Positions 44,691-53,384 of a stretch of DNA of 64,000 nt are shown piece after piece. Numbering within the stretch: position 1 is the stretch's first letter; every line of letters starts with the position of its first letter. The position numbers and the translations under genes are program-made. The notes beneath the pieces are model-generated. The model was not told where the DNA came from, did not search any database, and saw nothing but the letters and a program-made list of their open reading frames with translations. This DNA comes from Pseudomonas lactis. GTDB taxonomy: Bacteria; Pseudomonadota; Gammaproteobacteria; Pseudomonadales; Pseudomonadaceae. Location: positions 606,500-670,499 of the forward strand of contig NZ_JYLO01000001.1 of the NCBI RefSeq assembly GCF_001439845.1, written 5' to 3'.

Positions 44691-44721
44691 AGGATCAACC
44701 TTAACCTGTGGGGAAGGTCAA
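44691..44721 (-). promoter_or_regulatory. CueR-type promoter of the copper ATPase
   Basis: On the minus strand TTGACC (44716-44721) and GATCCT (44691-44696) are separated by 19 bases, the overlong spacer of MerR-family promoters. The spacer carries the dyad CCTT-CCCCACAGGTT-AAGG, with CCTT/AAGG and CC/GG halves. It lies about 30 bases before the ATPase start codon. Confidence 0.82.
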
Positions 44722-44725
44722 GCCC

Positions 44726-44875
44726 GATCGTTCCCACGCTCTGCGATCGTCCCCACGCTCTGCGTGGGAATGCAGCCCGTGACGCTCCGCGTCACCCTGG
44801 CGTTGAAGTAGTGCCTTGTACCCGGAACGCGGAGCGTCCGATGAGGCGTTCCCACGCAGAGCGTGGGAACGATCG
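44726..44875. repeat. Palindromic repeat (GATCGTTCCCACGC family) with a duplicated left arm
   Basis: Left arm sequences occur twice in tandem (GATCGTTCCCACGCTCTGC, then GATCGTCCCCACGCTCTGC) before the spacer, and a single right arm GCAGAGCGTGGGAACGATC closes the element. It lies immediately upstream of the CueR-type promoter. Confidence 0.85.
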
Positions 44876-44884
44876 TGGGGTTAC

Positions 44885-45265
44885 TCAGTATTCCAATGCC
44901 GCAGCTTTGAGGTACATGCCGTCCGGGCCCAGGGCAATGCGCAATTTGCGTACATCACCGGCTTTCAAAGTGATGTTCTGCGCGGCAGGTGCGAGCATGC
45001 CCGGCTGACAGCCTGGCGCTTGGCCCGGCAAAAGCTTCAGGCGCAGCGACGTATCGCCGGGGGGAAGATTGAATGAAGTGGCCTGTTCCTGGAACAGACG
45101 CCCGGCGAGTTGGTCCTGGATATACAGGCCGATCTCGCAGTAGGTCGGCACTTCCAGGCGTTCGCGGGAAATAATCAGCACTGCATAATCTTCAGCAGCG
45201 AGGGCCTGGGGCGCAGCGGCAGGCAAGCTCATCAGGCCGGCAAGGGCAAAAAACAACCAGCGCAT
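44885..45265 (-). CDS. Exported protein of unknown function beside the copper genes
   Basis: The 126-aa protein has a signal peptide (MRWLFFALAGLMSLPAAA, cleavage near ALA-A at residues 22-24) and a small beta-rich mature domain with two cysteines (PTYCEIGLYI and APGCQPG), probably forming a disulfide. I recognise no family. The segment DQLAGRLFQEQATSFNLPPG resembles small lipocalin- or carboxypeptidase-regulatory-like beta domains, but not strongly. The ATG at 45263-45265 has GGAG eight bases upstream. It is between the copper ATPase and copZ, divergent from copZ. A role in copper handling is possible only by context. Confidence 0.72.
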   Translation of the reverse strand: MRWLFFALAGLMSLPAAAPQALAAEDYAVLIISRERLEVPTYCEIGLYIQDQLAGRLFQEQATSFNLPPGDTSLRLKLLPGQAPGCQPGMLAPAAQNITLKAGDVRKLRIALGPDGMYLKAAALEY

Positions 45266-45352
45266 GGCGAATGCTCCGTGGTTCACAGCTAGGAAGGTTG
45301 AAGCTTGGCCGACGTCGCCGCCGAATACCAGCCCGGCAGAAATACTGAGAAC

Positions 45353-45383
45353 TTGACCTTGCCATCATGGCAAGCTCGACACT
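45353..45383 (+). promoter_or_regulatory. CueR-type promoter of copZ
   Basis: TTGACC (45353-45358) is followed by the perfect palindrome CTTGCCATCATGGCAAG (45359 onwards; the C is shared) and, after a 19-base spacer, by GACACT as a weak -10 box. The dyad centred in an overlong spacer is the MerR/CueR pattern. copZ begins about 30 bases downstream. Confidence 0.8.
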
Positions 45384-45412
45384 GGGCTCAACCTCATCAA
45401 AGGAGTCATGTC

Positions 45413-45610
45413 ATGCAAATATTCAGCGTTGAAGGAATGACCTGCGGCCATTGTGTTAAAGCGGTGACCCAGGCGGTACAGAGCCAGGATCCGGCGGCGA
45501 GTGTGGAAGTCGATTTGAAGGCCAAAGAAGTGCGGGTGGCAAGCGGTCTGTCCTCGGACAAAGTGATCGACCTGATTACCGAGGAAGGCTACAGCGCCAA
45601 GCTGGCGTGA
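45413..45610 (+). CDS. copZ: CopZ copper chaperone
   Basis: The 65-aa protein is a single heavy-metal-associated domain: MQIFSVEGMTCGHC with Cys11 and Cys14 as the Cu(I) ligands, then the typical beta-alpha-beta elements (VSVEVDLKAK-like SVEVDLKAKEV and LITEEGYSAKL). It binds cytoplasmic Cu(I) and passes it to the exporter. The start is ATG 45413 with AAAGGAG upstream. An ATG at 45408 is in another frame. It has its own CueR-type promoter. Confidence 0.92.
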   Translation: MQIFSVEGMTCGHCVKAVTQAVQSQDPAASVEVDLKAKEVRVASGLSSDKVIDLITEEGYSAKLA

Positions 45611-45697
45611 TTTTTCTGATCGTTAGCCACCTAACGTAATGTTCATGGCACCCAAGCGCGGCTAGACTGTTGAGCTGCCGACTCACTTGGGTGTCTG

Positions 45698-46891
45698 ATG
45701 AACCTTCGCATAATCCTGATTCTGGGCGCCTTGAGCGCCTTCGCGCCGTTGGCGATCGATTTTTACCTGCCGGGCTTTCCGGCAATGGCCACGGCCTTCG
45801 CCACTGACGAAAAACATATCCAGCTGACCCTGGCCGTGTATTTCGCCGGCCTGGCCATTGGTCAATTGATCTACGGGCCGTTGGCCGACCGCTTTGGCCG
45901 GCGTGTGCCGCTGCTCAGCGGCGTCACCCTGTTTACCCTCGCGTCTTTCGCTTGTGCGTATGCGCCGTCCCTGGAATGGCTGATTGGCGCGCGCTTCGTG
46001 CAGGCCCTTGGCGGGTGTGCGGGCATGGTGATTTCCCGGGCGGTGGTCAGTGACAAATGCGATGCCGTGGGCTCGGCCAAGGTGTATTCGCAACTGATGC
46101 TGGTGACCGGCCTGGCCCCGATCCTGGCGCCATTGGCCGGTGGCCTGATGGTCGGCGTGTGGGGCTGGCAGTCGATTTTCCTGGCGTTGTCGTTGTTCAG
46201 CGTGATGGCGGCCATCGCGGTGGCGGTCGGGTTGCCGGAAACCTTCCCTGCCGATCAGCCGCGCCAGCCGTTGTCGGGCTCGTTGCGCCGCTACGGCTCG
46301 CTACTGTCAGACCGGGTGTACCTGGGTTATGCCTTGACCGGCGGCATCTCGATTGCCGGGATGTTTGCCTACATCGCCGGCTCCCCCTTCGTGTTTATCA
46401 AGCTCTATGGCGTGCCGGCCGAGCATTACGGCTGGTTGTTCGGCTCCAACGCCGCGGGCTTTATCCTGGTGGCGCAACTGAACGCACGCTTGCTGGCCAA
46501 GCGCGGCCCGGCGTTTTTGCTGTCGCGCACTGTGTGGGTGTACGTGGCGGCGGCGTTGACGCTGTTGGGGATTGCCGCGTTGCGTACCGAGGCGCTATGG
46601 CCGTTGTTGGTGCCGCTGTTTATCTGTATCGCCAGCCTGGGCTGTATTTTGCCGAATACCTCGGCCTGTGCCATGAGCGGGCAGGGCGCTCGGGCCGGCA
46701 GCGCGTCGGCGTTGCTCGGTTGCATTCAGTTCGGTGTGGCGGCAGGCGCGGCGTCGTTGGTCGGCGTGTTGCACGACGGCACGGCGATGCCGATGGCCAT
46801 GGTCATCAGCCTATGCGGTGTGCTGGCGGTGACCATTGCCATGGCGACTCAGCGCCTGCAACGGGCAAGGGCCGTACAGGCGCAGGTCTGA
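45698..46891 (+). CDS. Bcr/CflA-type MFS drug exporter
   Basis: The 397-aa membrane protein has 12 predicted helices. The first contains the Bcr/CflA signature APLAIDFYLPGFP, and the loop between helices 2 and 3 has motif A (GPLADRFGRR). Motif C is degenerate but recognisable in helix 5 (GLAPILAPLAGG). Members export chloramphenicol, bicyclomycin, sulfonamides or metabolites by H+ antiport; the substrate cannot be told here. ATG 45698 has a weak ribosome binding site. The stop is only eight bases from the stop of the convergent small gene. Confidence 0.9.
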   Translation: MNLRIILILGALSAFAPLAIDFYLPGFPAMATAFATDEKHIQLTLAVYFAGLAIGQLIYGPLADRFGRRVPLLSGVTLFTLASFACAYAPSLEWLIGARFVQALGGCAGMVISRAVVSDKCDAVGSAKVYSQLMLVTGLAPILAPLAGGLMVGVWGWQSIFLALSLFSVMAAIAVAVGLPETFPADQPRQPLSGSLRRYGSLLSDRVYLGYALTGGISIAGMFAYIAGSPFVFIKLYGVPAEHYGWLFGSNAAGFILVAQLNARLLAKRGPAFLLSRTVWVYVAAALTLLGIAALRTEALWPLLVPLFICIASLGCILPNTSACAMSGQGARAGSASALLGCIQFGVAAGAASLVGVLHDGTAMPMAMVISLCGVLAVTIAMATQRLQRARAVQAQV

Positions 46892-46899
46892 AGTTGGTC

Positions 46900-47079
46900 T
46901 CAGCCAGCGGAACGTTGCTGGTTGAGAGGGAAGCGATGGGGCGCCTGGATCCGGGCTTGCAGCGTGTCGGCAAAAGCGCGGGCCTCGGCCTCACTGCGAA
47001 AGTTGATGGCCTCGCCGTCGAGACGAACTTGCCATTGGCTGCCTGGGGATTTTGCTAACGCTTTTATCAGGATTTTCAT
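46900..47079 (-). CDS. Small conserved-type hypothetical protein
   Basis: The 59-aa basic protein (MKILIKALAKSPGSQWQVRL...) starts at ATG 47077-47079, with GAGGAA upstream. It has a beta strand (QWQVRLDGEAINF) and a helix (SEAEARAFADTLQARI), and a Gln/Arg-rich tail. I do not recognise a family. Good ribosome binding site, codon use and a compact predicted fold support a real gene. It is convergent with the Bcr/CflA gene with an eight-base gap. Confidence 0.65.
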   Translation of the reverse strand: MKILIKALAKSPGSQWQVRLDGEAINFRSEAEARAFADTLQARIQAPHRFPLNQQRSAG

Positions 47080-47225
47080 TGCTGACTTCCTCACGTAAAA
47101 GAATCGTGGCAAAGGCGGCCAATATAAACCTGAACGGGCTCATAAAGATGACAAGGATCAACTCTCGGACTAATGGTGTAGTCCATTACCTACGTAGATA
47201 ACGGACGACGCTGACAGCCGTTTTT
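47080..47225. other. Gap with a small inverted repeat
   Basis: The gap between the small hypothetical and the MDR dehydrogenase (both minus strand) contains GGACT (47168-47172) paired with AGTCC (47180-47184), overlapping TAATGG/CCATTA, which could form alternative small hairpins. The palindrome CTACGTAG follows. No T-run is seen, so a terminator call is weak. It must hold the small gene's promoter. Confidence 0.35.
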
Positions 47226-48239
47226 TCAGAACCCTTCCAGCACGATCTTGCCCTTGGCCTTGCCGCTTTCCAGCAGGGCGTGGGCGCGGCGCAGGTTCGC
47301 CGCATTGATCACGCCGAAGTGCTCGCCTACCGTGGTTTTCAGGATGCCGGCGTCGATCAGTTCGGCCACGCGGTTGAGCAGGTTGTGCTGCTCGATCATG
47401 TCTGGCGTCTCGAACATCGAACGGGTGTACATGAACTCCCAGTGCAGCGACAGGCTCTTGCGCTTGAGCTTGCTCACATCCAGGGCCTTGGGATCGTCGA
47501 TCAACGCCAGCTTGCCTTGGGGTTGCAGCGCTTCGACCAGTTGGTCCAGGTGATGCTCGGTCTGGGTCAGGCTGGCAACGTGGGTGACATGCCCGTGCCC
47601 GGCCTGTTTCAACGCTTCGCTCAGCGGCTGGCTGTGGTCGATCACCAGGTGTGCGCCCAGGGCCTTGGCCCATGCCTGGGTCTCGGGGCGTGAGGCGGTG
47701 CCGATGACCTTCAGCGCCGTGAGCTGGTTAGCCAGTTGAGTCAGGATCGACCCCACACCACCGGCAGCGCCGACGATCAGCAGGCTCTGGCCTTGATCGT
47801 CTTTGCCTTCAGCCACCTGCAAACGTTCGAACAACAGCTCCCACGCGGTGATGGCGGTCAGCGGCAATGCGGCCGCTTCGGCAAACCCCAGGCTCTTGGG
47901 CATATGGCCGACGATGCGTTCATCCACGGTGTGCAGTTCGCTGTTGCCGCCTGGGCGTACCAGGGAACCGGCGTAGTACACCTTGTCGCCGGCCTTGAAC
48001 AACGTCACGTCACTGCCGACCGCCTTGACCACACCCGCCACGTCCCAACCCAGCACTTTGGCGGCGCCATTTTCCGGGGCGACGTTCTGGCGCACTTTGG
48101 TGTCCACCGGGTTGACCGAGATGGCTTTGACTTCCACCAACAGGTCACGGGGGCCGGCCTCGGGGGCTGGTAGTTCGATGTCTTGCAGGGATTTTGGATC
48201 GTTGATCGGCAGTGAGGCGTAGTAGGCGATGGCTTTCAT
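47226..48239 (-). CDS. Zinc-independent MDR alcohol dehydrogenase / quinone reductase-like protein
   Basis: The 337-aa protein is a medium-chain dehydrogenase/reductase. The N-terminal GroES-like part has VNPVDTKVRQN and GWDVAGVV, and the Rossmann part has the NADPH motif IVGAAGGVGSILTQLA. The zinc-binding Cys and His residues of true alcohol dehydrogenases are missing, which points to a quinone oxidoreductase or enoyl reductase type. It lies in tandem with an ABM monooxygenase gene and near a divergent LysR regulator, a grouping common for quinone or electrophile detoxification. Start ATG 48237-48239 is clear. Confidence 0.88.
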   Translation of the reverse strand: MKAIAYYASLPINDPKSLQDIELPAPEAGPRDLLVEVKAISVNPVDTKVRQNVAPENGAAKVLGWDVAGVVKAVGSDVTLFKAGDKVYYAGSLVRPGGNSELHTVDERIVGHMPKSLGFAEAAALPLTAITAWELLFERLQVAEGKDDQGQSLLIVGAAGGVGSILTQLANQLTALKVIGTASRPETQAWAKALGAHLVIDHSQPLSEALKQAGHGHVTHVASLTQTEHHLDQLVEALQPQGKLALIDDPKALDVSKLKRKSLSLHWEFMYTRSMFETPDMIEQHNLLNRVAELIDAGILKTTVGEHFGVINAANLRRAHALLESGKAKGKIVLEGF

Positions 48240-48265
48240 GATGACTCCAAGTGAATACGGTCAAG

Positions 48266-48363
48266 GTAGGAGCGAGCTTGCTCGCGAAAAGCGTTAACGA
48301 TGACGCGGTGTTTCTGGTTTAACGCGTCGGTCTTTAGGTTTTCGCGAGCAAGCTCGTTCCTAC
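48266..48363. repeat. REPIN (GTAGGAGCGAGC family)
   Basis: The left arm GTAGGAGCGAGCTTGCTCGC and the right arm GCGAGCAAGCTCGTTCCTAC (one mismatch) flank a spacer with GTTAACGATGACGCGG and TGGTTTAACGCG. It lies between two minus-strand genes. Confidence 0.9.
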
Positions 48364-48378
48364 AGAAAAAAGGCGGGA

Positions 48379-48672
48379 TCAGGCGAGAAATTTCAGGCGC
48401 TTGAGTTCGAAGTGTTCGATCACATCGGCGGCCTTGGCGCGAAAGCTCTGGATATGCGCGCTCTGGTCGTGGTCGGCCAGCGCCGCGTCATCGCTCCAGC
48501 GCTCGAGCATGTAGAAGGTCTCGGGGTGTTGCAGGTCCTGGTGCAGGTCGTACTGCTCGCAACCGGCTTCCAGGCGGGTCGGTTCCAGCAGGCCGCGCAG
48601 CAGGGTTTCCAGGGTGGCGTGCTGGCCGGGTTTGGCGATCAGCGTGGCGATGACATTAAAAGCGGTGGACAT
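48379..48672 (-). CDS. ABM-domain putative quinol monooxygenase (YgiN-like)
   Basis: The 97-aa protein has one antibiotic-biosynthesis-monooxygenase (ABM) domain. It shows the N-terminal strand FNVIATLIAKPGQ, the helix TLETLLRGLLEPTRLEAGC, then YDLHQDLQHPETFYMLERWSD and ALADHDQSAHIQSF. YgiN in E. coli is a quinol monooxygenase; cofactor-free oxidation of small aromatic quinols is typical. I choose ATG 48670-48672 (MSTAFNVIATL). The frame is open upstream into the LysR promoter. Together with the MDR dehydrogenase downstream it could form a quinone redox pair. Confidence 0.86.
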   Translation of the reverse strand: MSTAFNVIATLIAKPGQHATLETLLRGLLEPTRLEAGCEQYDLHQDLQHPETFYMLERWSDDAALADHDQSAHIQSFRAKAADVIEHFELKRLKFLA

Positions 48673-48743
48673 AGTCGACTCCTGGCACGGGCTAACGGGA
48701 TGGGCAGATGATTGGCTATTTCCCACGCCGATAAAAGCGGCTA

Positions 48744-48759
48744 AAACAGCAGGCTGTTT
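48744..48759. promoter_or_regulatory. Palindrome AAACAGC-AG-GCTGTTT, candidate LysR operator
   Basis: A perfect 16-bp inverted repeat lies in the divergent gap between the ABM gene and the LysR gene, 30 bases before the LysR start. Its placement suits an autoregulatory or divergent-promoter operator. Confidence 0.45.
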
Positions 48760-48789
48760 CAACCAAATATTGATAATGGACAGGAATGC

Positions 48790-49701
48790 ATGCTGCGTTT
48801 TGATGATTTACAGTTGTTTGTGCGGGCGGCGGACTTGGGCAGCCTGTCGGCCGCGGCGCGGGTCATGGACCTGTCGCCGGCGGTGGCCAGCGCCGCGCTC
48901 AAGCGGATCGAACAGCAACTGGGTACGCGCTTGCTGGCACGTTCCACCCGCAGCCTGCGCCTGACGGCCGAAGGCGAGGGCTTCCTGGAGTATGCGCGGG
49001 CGTCACTGAGCGCGCTGGATGAAGGGCGGCGCCTATTGGCCAGTGGCCAGGATCACGTCAGTGGTGTGCTGCAATTGTCCGCACCCTCGGATTTTGGTCG
49101 CAACCAACTGTTGCCGTGGCTGGATGCGTTCCAGCAGGAGCATCCGCAACTGAACGTGCGCCTGTTGCTTGGTGATCGCATCGCCGACCTGTTCCGCCAG
49201 CCCGTGGACATTGCCCTGCGCTACGGCGAACCCGAAGACTCCAGCCTGATTGCGCTGCCCATCGCCCCGGACAATATTCGCGTGCTCTGCGCTGCGCCCA
49301 GTTACCTCGCCCGGCATGGCGAGCCGCGGCATCTGGAACAATTGGCCCAGCACAATTGCCTGCTGTACATGCTCGGCAGCCGCGTCCACGACCACTGGGG
49401 TTTTTACGATGGCAAGCGCCACGTAAGCCTGACGGTCAGCGGCGATCGCTTCAGCGATGACGCTGATGTGGTGCGCCGCTGGGCGGTGGCGGGCATGGGC
49501 ATCGCCTACAAGTCGTGGCTGGATGTGAGCACCGATGTGTTGGCCGGGCGCTTGCGTTTGATCCTGCCGGAACTGCAGGGCGAGCGCACCCCGCTCAACT
49601 TGCTGTGCGCCCACCGTGCGCAATTGAGTAAACCCATCAATCTGCTGCGGGACATGCTCGTGTCCCGTTGTGCGACATTGACCGCGCAGCGACCGGGGTG
49701 A
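48790..49701 (+). CDS. LysR-family transcriptional regulator
   Basis: The 303-aa protein has an N-terminal winged helix (LQLFVRAADLGSLSAAARVM, SPAVASAALKRIEQQLGTRLLAR) and a C-terminal substrate-binding domain. It belongs to the CrgA-like group, as shown by the RYGEPEDSSLIALPI and VCAAPSYL-like LCAAPSYLARHG segments. It is divergent from the ABM/MDR pair, so it probably controls them. Start ATG 48790 has GGACAGGAA upstream. The inducer is unknown. Confidence 0.9.
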   Translation: MLRFDDLQLFVRAADLGSLSAAARVMDLSPAVASAALKRIEQQLGTRLLARSTRSLRLTAEGEGFLEYARASLSALDEGRRLLASGQDHVSGVLQLSAPSDFGRNQLLPWLDAFQQEHPQLNVRLLLGDRIADLFRQPVDIALRYGEPEDSSLIALPIAPDNIRVLCAAPSYLARHGEPRHLEQLAQHNCLLYMLGSRVHDHWGFYDGKRHVSLTVSGDRFSDDADVVRRWAVAGMGIAYKSWLDVSTDVLAGRLRLILPELQGERTPLNLLCAHRAQLSKPINLLRDMLVSRCATLTAQRPG

Positions 49702-49854
49702 ATGGGTTCTCGGCAATAGCCTGCGCCACGCTCGGAAGTTTCACTCATATCCTGTCCTGATCTGCATTGTCAGACGCCGCGGAGCCTATGGCCTGCGCAC
49801 CTATACTTGGGCGTCAACCGCAGCAGAAAAAATGGTTTAACAGGGAGTGAATAC

Positions 49855-50541
49855 ATGGGAGCAGCACCTTGCATCAGTCAGATCGCCAGCTTGCTCGCCG
49901 AGCCTAAACGCACGGCCATGCTCTGGGCCTTGATGGACGGTTCGGCGAAGTCTTCAGAAGAACTGGCGGCTCTGGCCGAGTTGTCGCCAGCGTCAGCCAA
50001 TGCGCATTTGGCGCGGCTGACCGGCAGCGGCCTGTTGCGGATCGAAGCGCGGCGGGGCCAGCGCCTGTTTCGGGTAGCGGCCGCCGATGTCAGTGCCGCC
50101 ATCGATGCGTTGGCCAGCACCACCATGGCCAGCGCGGCCCGCAGCACTCCGGATGTGTTGCCGCCGGCGCTGCGGGCACCGCCGTTGCTGCGCCGCGCCC
50201 GCTGGTGCCACGGCCACCTCGGCGGCGAGCTGGCGGCGCAGCTGTATCAACGGATGCTGGAGGCCGGATGGATCGAGCGCCATGAGCCGCGTACCGAAGT
50301 GACGCCCAAGGGTGTGCAGGCGTTGGCGGAACTGGGCATTTTCACTCAGGCACTGGCAACGCCGCTGGCCTGCGACTGCTTCGACTGGAGCCAGCAACAA
50401 CCCCACCTGGGCGGTGCGTTGGGGGCGGGCTTGATGCAGCTGTTTTTGCAGGCGAACTGGATCAGCGTGATCAACGAATCTCGGGCCTTGTCTGTCACTG
50501 ATGTAGGGCTTGAGCACATAACCCGCATCGCCAAACTGTAG
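49855..50541 (+). CDS. ArsR-type helix-turn-helix regulator
   Basis: The 228-aa protein starts with an ArsR-type winged helix (CISQIASLLAEPKRTAMLWALMDG split, then SSEELAALAELSPASANAHLARL and the wing GLLRIEARRGQRLFRV), and continues with a second helical/winged region (GGELAAQLYQRMLEAGWIERH) and CDCFDW. The CDC pair might bind a metal, but the typical ArsR metal box is not obvious. I choose ATG 49855 with AGGGAG upstream over an earlier in-frame TTG. The stop codon TAG lies inside a REPIN. It precedes an MFS gene on the same strand, which it may control; this is inference. Confidence 0.85.
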   Translation: MGAAPCISQIASLLAEPKRTAMLWALMDGSAKSSEELAALAELSPASANAHLARLTGSGLLRIEARRGQRLFRVAAADVSAAIDALASTTMASAARSTPDVLPPALRAPPLLRRARWCHGHLGGELAAQLYQRMLEAGWIERHEPRTEVTPKGVQALAELGIFTQALATPLACDCFDWSQQQPHLGGALGAGLMQLFLQANWISVINESRALSVTDVGLEHITRIAKL

Positions 50542-50636
50542 GAGCGAGCGTGCTCGCGAAAAACGTGAGTGCGCCGTTTTATGCAGATGCCCCGCGTTAT
50601 CGTTAACGATCTTCGCGAGCGAGCTCGCTCCTACAG
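50536..50636. repeat. REPIN supplying the stop codon of the ArsR-type gene
   Basis: Arms CTGTAGGAGCGAGCGTGCTC and GAGCGAGCTCGCTCCTACAG flank a spacer with GCGTTATCGTTAACG. The TAG stop of the upstream gene is formed by the first bases of the left arm. Confidence 0.9.
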
Positions 50637-50739
50637 GAGTTGGCGTCGTTCTCAGGTGTTGTCAGGTCGCATCCAGCAATAGCCGGCGCAAACGATGTCG
50701 CACACTCGTAAGGGGGATTTTTCATACGAGGGGTGCAGC

Positions 50740-52110
50740 ATGGGTAGGCAGGGTTATAGCGCGGCGGAACGCCTGGAACGGTTGCCCATCAGCGGTTACC
50801 ACCGAATCATTTTCATCATCATCGCCCTGGCGTTTTTTTTCGACTCCATGGACCTGGCGATGATGACCTTCCTGTTGGGCTCGATCAAAACCGAGTTTGG
50901 CCTGAGCACGGCCCAGGCCGGGTTGCTGGCCAGTTCGAGTTTTTTCGGCATGGTAGTGGGCGCTTCGCTGTCCGGGATGCTTGCTGATCGCTTTGGGCGT
51001 AAACCGGTGTTCCAGTGGAGCATCGTACTCTGGGGCCTGGCGAGCTACCTGTGTTCCACGGCGCAGACAGTGGACACGCTGACGTTGTTTCGGATTTTGC
51101 TGGGCATTGGCATGGGCATGGAGTTTCCCATTGCCCAGTCGATGCTGTCGGAGCTGATACCGGCCAAGCGACGTGGACGTTACATCGCCTTGATGGATGG
51201 TTTCTGGCCATTGGGTTTTGTGGCGGCGGGCGTGTTGTCTTACTTCTTGTTGCCGGTGATTGGCTGGCGCGACATCTTCCTGGTGTTGGCGATACCGGCG
51301 GTGTTTGTGCTGGCCATCCGTTTCTTTATCCCGGAGTCGCCGCGTTGGCTGGAACAGGCGGGGCGCCATGAGGCGGCGGACAAGGTCTTGCTGGGCATCG
51401 AGCAGAAAGTGCGCGATTCCCTGGGCCGCGCCGACTTGCCGGAGCCGATTGCCCTGCCACGGATCGAGAGTGCGCCGGGGACGTTTTTCTCCGCGTTCCA
51501 GCAACTGTGGTCGGCGCAGTACCGCCAACGCACGATGATGATCTGGAGTGTGTGGTTCTTCGCCCTGCTTGGGTTCTACGGGCTGACGTCGTGGTTGAGT
51601 GCGTTGTTGCAGCAATCGGGTTTTGCCGTGACCCAGTCGGTGTATTACACGGTGATCATTTCCCTGGGCGGGATCCCAGGCTTTTTGATGGCCGCGTGGT
51701 TGGTCGAACGCTGGGGGCGCAAGCCCGTGTGTGTAGTCACCTTATTGGGCGGCGGGGTGATGGCGTTTCTTTATGGGCAGAGCGCAGTGTTTGGCGGCAA
51801 CGTGGGCCTGCTGATTACTTCGGGATTATTGATGCAGTTCTTCCTGTTTGGCATGTGGGCGGTGCTGTACACCTACACGCCGGAGTTGTATCCCACCTCG
51901 GCACGTGCGACCGGCTCGGGGTTTGCGTCGGCGATTGGGCGGGTTGGCTCGTTGCTGGGGCCGTTGGTGACCGGGTTGGTGTTCCCGATAACCGGGCAGG
52001 GCGGGGTATTTGCCTTGGGCGCGCTGTGCTTTGCGGTGGCGGCGCTGGTGGTGTGGCTGTTTGGGATGGAGACCAAGGGCAAGACCCTGGAAGAACTCAC
52101 ACAGGCTTGA
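50740..52110 (+). CDS. MFS transporter, sugar/aromatic-acid porter type
   Basis: The 456-aa protein has 12 predicted helices. Motif A is between helices 2 and 3 (GMLADRFGRKP), with its second-half counterpart VERWGRKPV. The segments R-I-L-L-G-I-G-M-G-M-E, PESPRWL and the C-terminal LYPTSARATG are typical of the sugar porter and aromatic-acid/niacin (AAHS, NiaP-like) groups. The substrate is unknown. I choose ATG 50740 (MGRQGYSAAERL) with GAGGGG upstream. The frame continues upstream to about 50695 without better signals. Confidence 0.88.
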   Translation: MGRQGYSAAERLERLPISGYHRIIFIIIALAFFFDSMDLAMMTFLLGSIKTEFGLSTAQAGLLASSSFFGMVVGASLSGMLADRFGRKPVFQWSIVLWGLASYLCSTAQTVDTLTLFRILLGIGMGMEFPIAQSMLSELIPAKRRGRYIALMDGFWPLGFVAAGVLSYFLLPVIGWRDIFLVLAIPAVFVLAIRFFIPESPRWLEQAGRHEAADKVLLGIEQKVRDSLGRADLPEPIALPRIESAPGTFFSAFQQLWSAQYRQRTMMIWSVWFFALLGFYGLTSWLSALLQQSGFAVTQSVYYTVIISLGGIPGFLMAAWLVERWGRKPVCVVTLLGGGVMAFLYGQSAVFGGNVGLLITSGLLMQFFLFGMWAVLYTYTPELYPTSARATGSGFASAIGRVGSLLGPLVTGLVFPITGQGGVFALGALCFAVAALVVWLFGMETKGKTLEELTQA

Positions 52111-52125
52111 AGCTGATGGGGTCAA

Positions 52126-52214
52126 TGTGGGAGCCGGGCTTGCCCGCGATAGCGGTAGGTCAGGTAATAAGAGGCTGGCTGATACACCGCTATCGCAGGC
52201 AAGCCAGCTCCCAC
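52126..52214. repeat. REPIN (GTGGGAGC family), MFS/deaminase convergent gap
   Basis: The left arm TGTGGGAGCCGGGCTTGCC (one extra base in the arm) and the right arm GGCAAGCCAGCTCCCACA flank a spacer with GATAGCGGTAGG and CACCGCTATC. It fills the convergent gap. Confidence 0.9.
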
Positions 52215-52237
52215 AGTTTGAGTCCAGGTCTATTCAG

Positions 52238-53224
<987 letters not shown>

Positions 53225-53384
53225 CTACAGGCCATGGCTGAAATAATCGGCAAAACCTGACCAGCAGGAGAGTATTTCTGTCACTCACGCAAGGGCGGCC
53301 TGAACTAAGGTGTAACGAAACGTTAGCGGCTCGGCGCAGTCTGTACCCCATCAAAGACTGATTTGTTGTACGAAAAGGCCCGGA

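Noticed and set aside
43216..44811. 531-codon antisense frame over the copper ATPase
   Set aside because: Shadow frame: the sense strand encodes all P-type ATPase motifs.
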